Of a DNA stretch of 64,000 nucleotides, positions 23,522-33,095 are shown piece after piece. A program made the position numbers and the translations under genes. Source of the DNA: Phytophthora sp. 'mugwort'. Its lineage: Eukaryota; Oomycota; Peronosporomycetes; Peronosporales; Peronosporaceae. Below the pieces are notes generated by a model. That model made no database searches. It was given only the letters and a program-made list of their open reading frames with translations, and was not told the DNA's origin. Position 1 is the first letter of the stretch; each line of letters begins with the position of its first letter. The stretch lies in NCBI GenBank assembly GCA_033558025.1, contig JAUCEF010000011.1, forward strand, positions 1,674,001-1,738,000. The letters are read 5' to 3'.

Positions 23522-25493
23522 ATGAAAACGTTCGCGAATGGGAAGATCTGGCAGTGGGCGGACGCCACCAGCTCCATCGCGGGAGCGTTCGCTCAATGGA
23601 TGGCAGTGTCGGACGACGGCCTCATTGTCTCCGTAGGCTCAGGCGCTCCCCCTCCGGCCGATGAGACGGAGGACCTCCTGGGTGCGCTGGTGCTGCCAGG
23701 GTTGCACGACTCCCATATCCACGTGTCGATGTTAGGGGAGAGCGCCGAGTGGCTCGATCTATCGGGCTGTGGATCATACGAGGAGTTCGCAGAGCGTCTT
23801 ATGAGATATGACGCCCGGTATCCGGACAAGACCTGGGTTGTTGGCATCGGCTGGGCGCAGGACGAGCTCTCGAACGACGCGCGGTACCCGAGTCGACACG
23901 ATATCGACGCCGTGATCAGGGACCGGCCTGTGATTCTGCACCGCGCATGCTGGCACATTGCTGTTGTGAACACGAAGGCGCTGGAAATCGCAGGGGTGGA
24001 TCTGGACGCAAAGAGTCATGACGTTGAGCATGGAGCGATCGACGTGGACGAGAAGGGCGCGACGGGCATTTTGAGAGAAGATGTAATAGGTTTTTGATGG
24101 GGGTGGAGTGGGTGGGAGCTGATTGAAGAATGGTGTGTGATAATTGAGGACAGGCGGTGCAGATTGTGGAGAAGCACGCGCACGAGCCCTCGCTGGGTAC
24201 GGAGAGCTACCAACGTGTGGACTTCTTGCTGTCAGGAGAGATTGACATGCTCGTTTTTATTGTTTTGTGCTGATGGTCGTTATGATGCTGCAGATCTGCG
24301 TGTAGGATATTTTAAACACGCGTTGGAGATGTGTGTATGCTCGGGGCTGACTGCTGTTCACACGAACGACGAGGACGCGTGGCGTGTGTATATGAAGCTT
24401 CAAGAGGAGGAAAGATTGCCAGTTCGAGTGTACCTTACTCCGTCGATTCATGAGCTGGAGAAGCCCACGACCCCGAAACCCGGTACTTGTGATGGTCTTG
24501 TCTCGTGTCACCGTATGAAAATTTTCAGTGATGGCAGCCTTGGGGCGGTAAGTCACGGTAGAATGTCTTTTGGGCTATGATGTGTAGGGAGTGACTTGTA
24601 TCTTACTTGTTCAGGAAACGGCGGCGCTTCGCTCTGCCTACAAGGGCACGAATACCAAGGGGATTCTCATGAACTCAGATGAGGGTCTCATTAAGAAAGT
24701 TAGTGATGCCAACAATGCTGGCTATCGTGTGGAAATCCACGCAATTGGTACGTCCTGCTGCTAACTAGCTGCTATATTATGATGCATTTGTCTCACTTGC
24801 AATCGATCAATACTAGGCGACCGCGCTGCGGAACAAGTGCTCGCAGCTCTCAGAGCAGCAAACGTTGGGCCAGATAAGCGGCCAATTCTCACGCACTGTC
24901 AGATCCTAGGAGAAGACTTGATCGCGCAGATGCGAGAGCAAGGTGTCATCGGAAACGTCCAACCGTCCTTCGTTGTGACTGACGCAGCCTACGTACGCAA
25001 GCGTTTGCAAGACGAGGTCATTCCATTTTCATATTGTTGGAAGCGCATGCTGGATAATGGTATCGCCTGCGCTGGAGGAAGTGATGCACCCATCGAAACG
25101 TGCAATCCATTTCATGGCATTTACGACGCTATATACCGCTGCAAACCCAACCGGCTCCAAGATGTGTTTCTACCGGAGGAGCAGCTCTCATTCGACGAAG
25201 CTCTTGCCCTTTACACGAAAGGTGGCGCTTTCGCGGCGATGCAAGAAGGAATGCTCGGCCAGATCGCTCCAGGTTTTTGTGCCGATTTCGTGGTGCTCCG
25301 CAAGGACGTAACTGAAGATCATGCTGCACTCGTGGAGCCCGGCATTGTGGAGAGTGTCTGGGTGAATGGCAAAAAGACGTACCAGGATGATCCCACGTCA
25401 ACGGCGTTGAAGAGCACTCAACACGACCTCAGTAACAGCCTACTGCCAGGCAAGAACGGGCTCATGCCTGTGTGCCGATGCTGTCGGCATTAG
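23522..25493 (+). CDS. YtcJ-type metal-dependent amidohydrolase
   Basis: A member of the amidohydrolase_3 family, which hydrolyses amides or related bonds with one or two metal ions. The physiological substrate is unknown. Five exons (23522-24082, 24154-24214, 24306-24547, 24615-24747, 24817-25493) join in frame to 557 residues, close to the family's usual length. Metal ligands visible are LHDSHIH near residue 62, THCQ, HAIGDRA across the fourth intron, and GSDAP near the C-terminus. [10 protein letters not shown] is the family's signature before the third metal-binding strand. No secretion signal is seen, so it is probably cytosolic. The second intron (24215-24305) is the least certain: it was chosen because it keeps [14 protein letters not shown] in frame. 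The start ATG at 23522 sits directly before the family's N-terminal strand (FANGKIW). Confidence 0.85.
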
Positions 25494-25636
25494 TGGTAGT
25501 TACGTCACTAGACGAATTCCTTTAAAAAAAACTGCTAGAAGAACGTTATTTTAAATATTATTTCTTCTTCAACAACTGTATAGTTGGCCGTAATCGTTTT
25601 TATTGGTTAAAAATGCGTGGCGCGAGATCCTCTTCG

Positions 25637-25646
25637 TTTTGGCGCC
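25637..25646. promoter_or_regulatory. E2F/DP-like site upstream of RPA3
   Basis: TTTTGGCGCC, a consensus E2F site, ends 37 bp before the RPA3 start. Replication genes are standard E2F targets in animals and plants, so the match is credible here. Confidence 0.5.
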
Positions 25647-25683
25647 AGCACAAACGAATTCATCAACCCGAAGCAGTGACAAG

Positions 25684-26096
25684 ATGGACTTTGGTGGTGC
25701 TCCGAGCAGCAACGCAACGTCCCCCCGCGTGAACAAGAAGACGATGAGAGACTACGTGGGCCACACGGTGGCTCTCGTCGGAGCCGTGGAGAGTCACTCG
25801 CCCACTGCCGTTGTCCTGCGCACCTCAGTGAGCGTCAATTCGAGTCTCGAGGAAGTCGATACTGTAACTCTTAACTGGAAACTATTTGCTGTTGGCAGGA
25901 CGGGGAGATCGTGAATGTGACAATTCAGCCAGGAAGCGACTACGGCAGCAAGGTTGTGGAGGTGATCGGCCGCGTCGTGGACAGCGAAACCATCCAGGAG
26001 TTCAAAACGACGCTCTTTGGCGACAACTTCGACCTGGGCGTGTACGACCAATTCTTGCAGCTCTCGCATACCAAGTACAAGCATTTGTTTGAGTAA
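25684..26096 (+). CDS. RPA3: Replication protein A 14-kDa subunit
   Basis: The smallest subunit of the single-stranded-DNA-binding RPA trimer. Its single OB fold holds the complex together in replication and repair. Two exons, 25684-25827 and 25899-26096, join in frame (GTGAGC...CAG intron, 71 bp) to 113 residues, the normal family size. The order MRDYVGHTVALVGAVE, then the EIVNVTI strand, then VVEVIGRVVDSETIQEF, and the C-terminal helix DNFDLGVYDQFLQLSH fits the fold and the trimer-forming helix. An intron retained at the first splice would shift into a stop. It is convergent with CFAP119, with 94 bp between stops. Confidence 0.88.
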
Positions 26097-26190
26097 CTCG
26101 CTCTAGTGCCAGAGTGGAATAATGAAGTGGCACGCAGGAGCCCCGGAGGAGAAGAATATATAGAGGGGGTGCACGTGGTTTTGCCTGCTG

Positions 26191-27042
26191 TTATTCGCCT
26201 GCGGGTGAGTCTAGGGTTCTTTCTGAGGTATCTCCGGAGGTTTCAACAGGAGGCAGAGGCTCGTCAGGGTGCAGAAAACCTAGACTGAGCGGACTTGGAG
26301 CGATGGGCGTTTCGACGTCATTGATCTCGCTTTGCACTAGGAACACGTGGTAGTACGGCGTGTAGATGCACTTATAGAGCTGGAAATGACGGTAGTACGA
26401 ATTCGTGACGTAGTCCACGATGGCTGCGACTTCGTCGTGGCTGAAAATCCCCACACTGTCAACAGGGAGGCTAGATTTTAGGATTCTGCAGCATTGATCC
26501 GTCGCTCTGTTCGCTGCATCTTACCTTTTAGGCGATCGATTGACGCTGTGCGTGAGCAAAATGGACTGGAAAAAGTCGAAGCTGCCCTTAAGGTCGGTAA
26601 TGCTGTCAAATGCGAAGTCACGTTCCATGAGCGTCTGACAGATCCCAAGAAACACGGACGTCTGGTTGAGCTGGAAGTGTCTTTGCCTGCAGAACGTAAA
26701 CTCCTTCACCCATTAAGGAAAACTAGCCAAGTCCCTAGCTCAAACCAAAAATGCATGCAATAGCAACGGTGGGGAAAGAAAGGATATGAGTAGTTGTGCA
26801 GGTGGAAATCCAACAAAATCTTCTGCTTCTCGTCCGTGACATCCAGGTCGAAGATCTCCGCCAGTGCGCTAACACGCCAGCAACGTAACACCAGTGAGCA
26901 ATAGACCCCCGTGCTTGAGCTGTGTGACGCTAGGCAAAAAGAGCCGCTGGTCGTCGCACCTTTTGCAGTCGTTCACCGAGTGCCGCGTCCCCAACTGCGC
27001 CAGCGCGCGCTCGCTCGCGTGCTTCCACACGATCGCCTCCGT
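26191..27042 (-). CDS. CFAP119: CFAP119 / C1a-32 flagellar central-pair protein (5' end unresolved)
   Basis: A homologue of the Chlamydomonas C1a-32 / human CCDC189 family, which sits on the C1a projection of the axonemal central pair and affects beating. Four exons join in frame: 27042-26960, 26868-26788, 26695-26525 and 26455-26191. The core ILLTHSVNRSPK followed by GIFSHDEVAAIVDYVTNSYY, RHFQLYKCIYTPYY is the best-conserved block of the family. Upstream are ALAEIFDLDV, KILLDFHLHNYS and NQTSVFLGICQTLM. The third splice is an AT-AC intron, described separately. The first exon is not resolved: a candidate ATG near 27227 could splice with a GTACGA donor to 27042, but the residues there are not family-like. 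The gene implies a motile flagellate stage. Confidence 0.75.
26696..26787 (-). other. U12-type AT-AC intron in CFAP119
   Basis: The 92-base intron starts with ATATCCTTT, the exact minor-spliceosome donor consensus. It contains TTCCTTAAT (26712-26720), a match to the U12 branch-point consensus, with the branch adenosine 17 bases from the 3' end, and it ends in AC. Removing it joins HNYS to FCRQRHF, giving gap-free alignment with the remembered human family sequence (LLD...QTSV spacing). There is no GT donor near the exon end, and an AG acceptor at GTGAAG breaks the frame. Confidence 0.75.
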
Positions 27043-27612
27043 CTGTGGGATGCAGAAAACCGGTCAATGCCGCCACAAATCGAGTTAGCTAATCGTTGTC
27101 TATCATCTCTCGATAATATGACACGTCTTGAGGCCAGCGAGGCATTGGCATCGTACCATGATCCTACAGTACGTAGTACAAGTGGAAGTTGCCGTCACGC
27201 CCTTGGAGACCCGTACTTTATCGGACATCCTCACTGGCCGTCTATGCAGCCATTCCGAAGAGCGGCTCTATGGCAGCCAATCATCGTGCAGCATCCAAAG
27301 AGGATAGACGGCAGAGGTCAGTAACAACAGGTCTCTTTTGCCACTCGTAACCTGCATTGTATCATCCAATACAGACATAAGTCACCCATACCTCCCTAAA
27401 CAGCATGTGTCAGTAATCGCACTTGGCTGGCTCTTTTTTCTGCCAATGGAAATGGCTCCCCCTCTCCCTCTCACGACGGCATAGCTGTGTCTTGCCTGCG
27501 ACGGCCGGGTGAGTTGACCCAGTTAGTTCACAGAGACCTCCCACCGAGCGAGAGACTTCCCCCGCACCGGTCCAGAAGCAAGCAGATCAGCACGGCGACC
27601 CCAAGCAGTGAC
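27043..27612. other. Shared upstream region of CFAP119 and the SAPS gene
   Basis: About 440-570 bp between the divergent genes. It should hold the first CFAP119 exon(s) and both promoters. The plus-strand ORF 26911-27324 overlaps CFAP119 exons and is a shadow. I see no RNA gene. Confidence 0.45.
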
Positions 27613-30600
27613 ATGGAGGCGGCCTCGGTGCCCAGCGACGCCGCAAGTCGCCCGTGTAAGACGCCCGCGCGGCCCGAGGACGCGCCCGAGATCGTGGGCG
27701 AGCCCGTGACACTCGAGGAGCTCGTCACGTCCACCGCCAGTGGGAGTAAGAATAAGGGAGAAGTCGCTCAGAGCTTCGCAACAACGGAGGAAACTACGAC
27801 GGAGGAGACGGTCTCGACGAAGGAGAAGGAGAATAACGAGGTCGTGAAGGAGGAGGCAGAGACGCAAAAGGAGGCAGAGACTCCAGTCAAGGATATGATA
27901 GAGACTGACACTATAGTGCAGACGGTGAAGGAGACTGTCGATCAGACGACAGTGGTCGCAATCTCCGACGACGCGAACGAAAATGGCAATAGCAATGATG
28001 CTGTCATGATGGAGTTGGCCGCTTTTGACGACGACGAGGACGACGACGACGAGTTCCACGAAGCCATGGAGGATGGCGTGGACTTGTTGGAAGATGACGC
28101 AGTGAAACACACAGTTCCCCCCACGATGAGCTTCTCAGTGAACGAGATGGAAGTGATTACTAACCGAGGAGGACGCTCAGGCAGTCTGTCCAAGTTTCTG
28201 GATGACGCCGATACATACCGCCGACGGTCATTACCATCATATCCAGATGACCAACTGTTTGCTGGTTCACTGAGTCAGAAAAAGATGACCTTGACAGCTT
28301 TCCTGGACATGCAGATTGACCCCGTGCTGGAGATTTTGGAGGATACCGACTCGGACATTCGTCTCTGGCTCATGCAACCGGAGACTGTGAAGGAGGTGCT
28401 GGCAGAGTTTGTGACCCCGCCTCTGCTCAGCGGTGAGCCTCATGAGGAGTACGGCTATTACAAGAAGCACTTCCTTTGCTCCGAGATCATCATGAAACTG
28501 TACACAGGCGAAGAAGATTTGTACGAGTCGTTCTCGTCTGATTCGAGTTCAGGCTCGACTGCGTCTACTGCTGTCTTTGGTTGCCAGGAGCAGGAAGATA
28601 TTGACAAATGGGAGCAGCTCTACTCGATCTTCAAGAACCCCATTCCATTGGATGAAATGCAGCTTCTGTTCTTTAGCAAGGCATTAGTACGTCTTCACGA
28701 CGGCTTTTGTCTCGAAGAAGGATACGTCAACAATGTGCTCAAACGCTTCTTGCCGATGGTCATCCCGCACTTGTACTCGAACACGATCAAGTATATGCTG
28801 ACCCTGATCTTGCAGAGCTACGAGAGTGTGCACCCAATTACTGGTCGCAATGACGCGATGGAGATTGCAGCGCCTCTGCTCGCTGAAGCCACTCGCGTTG
28901 ACATTTCCATGCCGGAGAATTTGCCTCTTGTTGAAAATACGACCAATTTGCTTGTTGATATGCTCCAGGCGAACCAGGCAGACAGATTAGGTGCGTTCAG
29001 TCGCCGAGAGGGCGGGGTGTACCTGTCCAAGTACTTCGTGCGGGACCAGTTTGGCACAATTCGTGGCTTTGAATCGATGACGCACGGCTACCACAACTTT
29101 CTGCAGTATATGCTATTGGAAGAGATGTCCAAGCAGCCAGCTATTGTGGAGGAACTCTTCAAGAACGCCTCGGACGAGCTTGCTATTATTCGCGACAAAG
29201 AGCTCACTGAAGTGTCCAGTGCTCTGAATATTCACGTGGTGGCTGAGCTCCTAGTTCTCTGTCAGAAATTGATAAACGAGAGCGACGACAACAACCAGAC
29301 GCCAGAAACGGACGCACAAAACACACAAATGTTTGGATACTCGAGTTTCTCGTCAGAGCAATACCCGAACTCACCGCACGATGGTGCCAGCGAGACCTCA
29401 ATGTACAACTTGACATCTCTGCCTCGTGGTCATGTGCTCTGGATATCCGTGCTCGATGTAGCTCGGAAAACGTGTGGCTCTTTTGTAGCTCAGTTGAACA
29501 AGGGCCTGCCTTCGTCAGTCGAAATCTCGCTGGCCAAGTATCTGAACAATTTGGTGTTGCTCAATGATGTGAGCGTGGACGAGGAGCTACACAAGAGTGG
29601 GCTCATCCAGGCATACCTAGCCGTTCTCGAGAAACGATCGTCGTTTGATATGCTCCTTATCCACATTATTCCTGCCATCTCGTTCATTCTTCGTGATGCG
29701 GATGCCTCTCGGGCGAAGAATTGTCCTCTGACAAGAGACCTCTTTGGTGTGGACATTAAAGTTCCTGAGAACATCATCAGTCTCTTACTACGTGCCAAGG
29801 TTGACATCCCTTCGCTGGATATTTACGCTGCGATTCTGCATGATGTGATTGACGAAGTATTCACGAGCAAATCGCCGTCTGAAAACAACGCGCAGGTTGT
29901 GTTCCATTGCAAGCGCAGCGCTGCGTGGGCGAAGCTTTCGGAGAGGACTCGATTCAGCAGTGGCTCGGAAAAGTCGGATTCTGTTCGTGGGTCGGACGAA
30001 AGGAGGAGTTCGGTGGGTGAACAGGCCTCCAGAAGCGAGCGTGGCTCAGCTGTGGAGACTGCAGCGGCTGTCGAAGATGAAGCAGCTCCGGTAGTGGAGT
30101 CATTGCTGCAGGAGGATCCAGTTACCTTAGCTCCTGAAGAATCGGAGGAAGTCTCGGAGCGTCTCTCTTCCGGCAGAAGGAGTTCTGTTCAGGAGAAGGA
30201 AGTTCCGGCGACTGATTCGGAGCCATCTTCGCCTGGTTCTGAAACAACTAAACTGGATACTGCAATCGAGAATGTTGTTGAGAAGGATGAGGAGCCTCAA
30301 TTGGATTCAAAAGAGAAGGAAGACAAGCCTTCTATACTGCACGCCATCATCACGGATACTGAAACGAAGCCAGTCTCACCGTCACCTATGTCCAAGGAGG
30401 AGTCGCCGAAAAAGTCTCCAAAGGAGAAGCCCGCGACGAGCACGAACAGCGAGACGAACAGAAACAGCGAAAGTGACGGCTCGCGCAAGTCGCACTACTT
30501 CAAGAATGTCCTTCAATCGCCTGTCTTCAAGTCGCCAATGCGTCTGGGCTCGGTGATTAAGCCGCCGGTCGCCCCACCAGCTCAGGACTCGAGCTCTTCG

Positions 30601-31782
30601 CAGTCGAATGGAGAGAACAACCAACGCAATTCATTTGGTTGGAATAGTGTGTTTAAACGGTTGCGGAAATCGCTCGTGACAACTCACAACGAGAAGACCG
30701 ACAAGAAGGTCTTGGCGCTGAGCAACGAAGCCTACGCTTCTCCTAACGTGGCACCACGACAAACAGATGTGTTTGTTGTGGACACGTCCCATGGTGAAGA
30801 TATCACGACATTTGTGCATCGTGATGCAGGCGTCGTAGTGACTGATGTCCCAGCAGCATCCTCGAAATCATCCGAGTCGGTGATGAACGTGATCACGGCA
30901 GGTTACATGTACAAAAACAAATATCCCGAGACCGGCCACAGGAACGTGTGGGAACGATACTACTTCGTGCTCAACCGCTCGGATGGTTCACTGAGTTACT
31001 ACATCAGTGATGCCCATGCCAAGGATCGTACGTTCGTCCGCGGTACTTCACGTCCGCTTACCGTGTCAGAAGGTCTCCCCATGCACGTGCACGGTCAGCA
31101 CAATGTGTTTGGCTTTCAAATCAACACTCAAGGTCACGGCGCCTTTATGGTCTTGGTGGACTCGATCGATACTCGCCTCACATGGCTAACGGAGATTTTG
31201 GTCTGCGTATCGAATGCCAATCTATCGCCCCCGCTACCCAAGCAGCGTCTGTCGTTAGTGCCTGACGATGCACCGAAGCAGCGTTTGTCAGCGACCACGA
31301 GCTCGATCAGCTCGATCAAGTGCAGCAAAGAAGAAATGAGGGAGTTGGTTGTGGATTTCTACTGCAATTTGTTTGGTCCAAACCTGAAATTTTCGTCACC
31401 GCTGGACGCGCCGGCGTCTTTTTGGATGGAGGAGAAGATCGATCCGGTGTCGGATGTCTGCGTGCTGAGCTCGAATCTCCCCGATTGCGTGCCGTATTGG
31501 GGCGAGTTTCACGGGTACAAGCGTCTATGTGACTACTGGAAGATCCGTGATGAGACTGTGGAGCGCAGCAGCGGTCGCGTACTCCGGATCCTCGTGGATG
31601 AAGACGAAGAGACTGCAGTAGTGATGACTTCGACAACGTTTCGCATCCTGCGGAACAGCGAGATCGTAACGGAAGAGTCGTGCGACATCGTGAGCGTGAG
31701 CGGCGGCAGCATCGTGAGCATCCACTGCACCTTCGACTCGCATCGCATCGCCCAAGCCTTCAAAAAGTACGCATTTTCCTGA
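27613..31782 (+). CDS. SAPS-like PP6-type phosphatase regulator with PH and NTF2-like domains
   Basis: A 1,389-residue intronless protein. Residues ~225-730 form an alpha-helical repeat region resembling the SAPS domain of Sit4/PP6 regulatory subunits: FLDMQIDPVLEILEDTDSDI, WLMQPETVKEVLAEFV, FFSKALVRLHDG and AEATRVDISMPEN...TNLLVDMLQ. An acidic N-terminus (to ~220) and a serine/glutamate-rich linker (~780-1030) flank it. Residues ~1095-1200 are a PH domain (AGYMYKNKYPETGHRNVWER, then YYFVL and LTWLTEIL). Residues ~1240-1388 look like an NTF2/SnoaL fold (MRELVVDFYCNLFGPNLKF, then EFHGYKRLCDYW). The start chosen is the first ATG, at 27613; an upstream GTG in the same frame is not used. PH and NTF2-like modules are not part of fungal or animal SAPS proteins as I know them. 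The SAPS call is moderate; the PH call is firm. Confidence 0.7.
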   Translation: MEAASVPSDAASRPCKTPARPEDAPEIVGEPVTLEELVTSTASGSKNKGEVAQSFATTEETTTEETVSTKEKENNEVVKEEAETQKEAETPVKDMIETDTIVQTVKETVDQTTVVAISDDANENGNSNDAVMMELAAFDDDEDDDDEFHEAMEDGVDLLEDDAVKHTVPPTMSFSVNEMEVITNRGGRSGSLSKFLDDADTYRRRSLPSYPDDQLFAGSLSQKKMTLTAFLDMQIDPVLEILEDTDSDIRLWLMQPETVKEVLAEFVTPPLLSGEPHEEYGYYKKHFLCSEIIMKLYTGEEDLYESFSSDSSSGSTASTAVFGCQEQEDIDKWEQLYSIFKNPIPLDEMQLLFFSKALVRLHDGFCLEEGYVNNVLKRFLPMVIPHLYSNTIKYMLTLILQSYESVHPITGRNDAMEIAAPLLAEATRVDISMPENLPLVENTTNLLVDMLQANQADRLGAFSRREGGVYLSKYFVRDQFGTIRGFESMTHGYHNFLQYMLLEEMSKQPAIVEELFKNASDELAIIRDKELTEVSSALNIHVVAELLVLCQKLINESDDNNQTPETDAQNTQMFGYSSFSSEQYPNSPHDGASETSMYNLTSLPRGHVLWISVLDVARKTCGSFVAQLNKGLPSSVEISLAKYLNNLVLLNDVSVDEELHKSGLIQAYLAVLEKRSSFDMLLIHIIPAISFILRDADASRAKNCPLTRDLFGVDIKVPENIISLLLRAKVDIPSLDIYAAILHDVIDEVFTSKSPSENNAQVVFHCKRSAAWAKLSERTRFSSGSEKSDSVRGSDERRSSVGEQASRSERGSAVETAAAVEDEAAPVVESLLQEDPVTLAPEESEEVSERLSSGRRSSVQEKEVPATDSEPSSPGSETTKLDTAIENVVEKDEEPQLDSKEKEDKPSILHAIITDTETKPVSPSPMSKEESPKKSPKEKPATSTNSETNRNSESDGSRKSHYFKNVLQSPVFKSPMRLGSVIKPPVAPPAQDSSSSQSNGENNQRNSFGWNSVFKRLRKSLVTTHNEKTDKKVLALSNEAYASPNVAPRQTDVFVVDTSHGEDITTFVHRDAGVVVTDVPAASSKSSESVMNVITAGYMYKNKYPETGHRNVWERYYFVLNRSDGSLSYYISDAHAKDRTFVRGTSRPLTVSEGLPMHVHGQHNVFGFQINTQGHGAFMVLVDSIDTRLTWLTEILVCVSNANLSPPLPKQRLSLVPDDAPKQRLSATTSSISSIKCSKEEMRELVVDFYCNLFGPNLKFSSPLDAPASFWMEEKIDPVSDVCVLSSNLPDCVPYWGEFHGYKRLCDYWKIRDETVERSSGRVLRILVDEDEETAVVMTSTTFRILRNSEIVTEESCDIVSVSGGSIVSIHCTFDSHRIAQAFKKYAFS

Positions 31783-32696
31783 CTTTTGGAGTTTTTTGTT
31801 GGAAAATTTCCTCGTTCTCGCTAACTTTATGTATTGTGGTCGTTGTACTTCATTTGTGGCATTGCAGGGAGGGTATCAGCGCGTCGTAGACGTCGTCAAC
31901 GGTTCGTTGTGTTCGTGATATGCGTGCAAATGCGTGTACTTAAGTACGTATTTTGGAGCAAAGACGCAGGCGCCGGTTTCTTTCTGGAGCATCAGCAGCG
32001 TTGTGAATGAATCGATGGTGACGACAACGAAGGCGAGGAAGGGGCTTAGCGAACGAGTTGCGAGCTCCAATTTGGATGCTGTGTCTCAAGCTCCTACTCC
32101 TTGACGCCTTCATAACTCCCCCCCCTTGTAGAAACCTAGAGCAAGAGAGCAGACAGAAGTATGTTGTATTGGGTGCCGCGCATGGACCTGGTAGCCCATT
32201 TTCCTTTTACTACCCCATATTAACGTATCTTGAGCAATAGCAAATGTCAATTGATACACACAGAGTTTGCCGGCGACACGTTCGTATCCCGGCGGAAAAC
32301 TACATATCTCACATGGGGTCTTAAATTAAGCTGTAGTTCCTCATTTAATAAAGATTACCCAACAAACTTCATATGATCAGCAGCATACACCAGGATGCAG
32401 TACCCGACAACAGTACACGCGTGCTTCCCATTGGAGCTTGTGCTTTTCCTGGCCTCGCTAGCACGTAAACTTCTTCCATTTAGGCACCAACACGATGATG
32501 GATCCGCTTCAACCAGGAGGAGTCACACATCCTTATTCAACGAAACGGGCAAGAACAAAAGAAAAACTAAAGGTTTGTAGTGGACCAACATCTTCGTACG
32601 CTTTGATAAGATCTGCGACGATTAAATAGTAGAAGAAGTTGGAGAAGAATCCGCTTGTTCAGATCTGTCGTGTGTACGCCTCCTCACTTTATGCCA
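31783..32696. other. Non-coding, no gene recognised
   Basis: Contains the likely 3' untranslated region of the SAPS gene and then AT-rich sequence. ORFs 31876-32070 (-), 32058-32240 (+) and 32395-32580 (+) lack motifs. Confidence 0.5.
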
Positions 32697-32794
32697 GAGG
32701 AGGATCCGATTCTGTCACCGACTGTTGTGGAGCTTGAAACAAGCGCGGAACGCGCCGTTGTGACAGTAGTTGGTCACAGAATCGGATCTTCCTC
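32697..32794. repeat. Foldback with 32-bp inverted arms
   Basis: GAGGAGGATCCGATTCTGT at 32697-32715 is answered by ACAGAATCGGATCTTCCTC ending at 32794. The arms continue with a few mismatches for about 32 bases around a ~35-base loop. It could be a small foldback element or the remnant of a terminal repeat. Confidence 0.6.
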
Positions 32795-33095
32795 ATATAT
32801 TATTCTAAAGCAAATTTAGTTTGCTTTACCTGTGTTAAGTATTATTGCCGTTTGCAGATGGTTTGGCTAACCGGCTACTAACTTCGAGATTTGTGGTCGA
32901 ATTTAGTTAGCCCTTGAAACTATTTTGAGGTCAAAGAACACAACACGAATTTAGAGACGAGAAGTTCGAGTTAGGTCGTAATAAGGCTCAAGATTAGAGA
33001 GCATAACGCCGAATTGCCGCTTGGGATTGGCAATTTGTCACAGCCACTCATACGTCTGCGTTTTCTATCACTGCAAAACGTACGCGGACCCGAGC

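Noticed and set aside
26696..26787. A GT-AG alternative for the CFAP119 intron
   Set aside because: There is no GT near the exon end at 26788, and the nearby AG acceptor breaks the frame.
27487..27612. Extended N-terminus of the SAPS-like protein from 27487
   Set aside because: The first codon would be GTG; the first ATG in frame is 27613, which has a normal acidic start.
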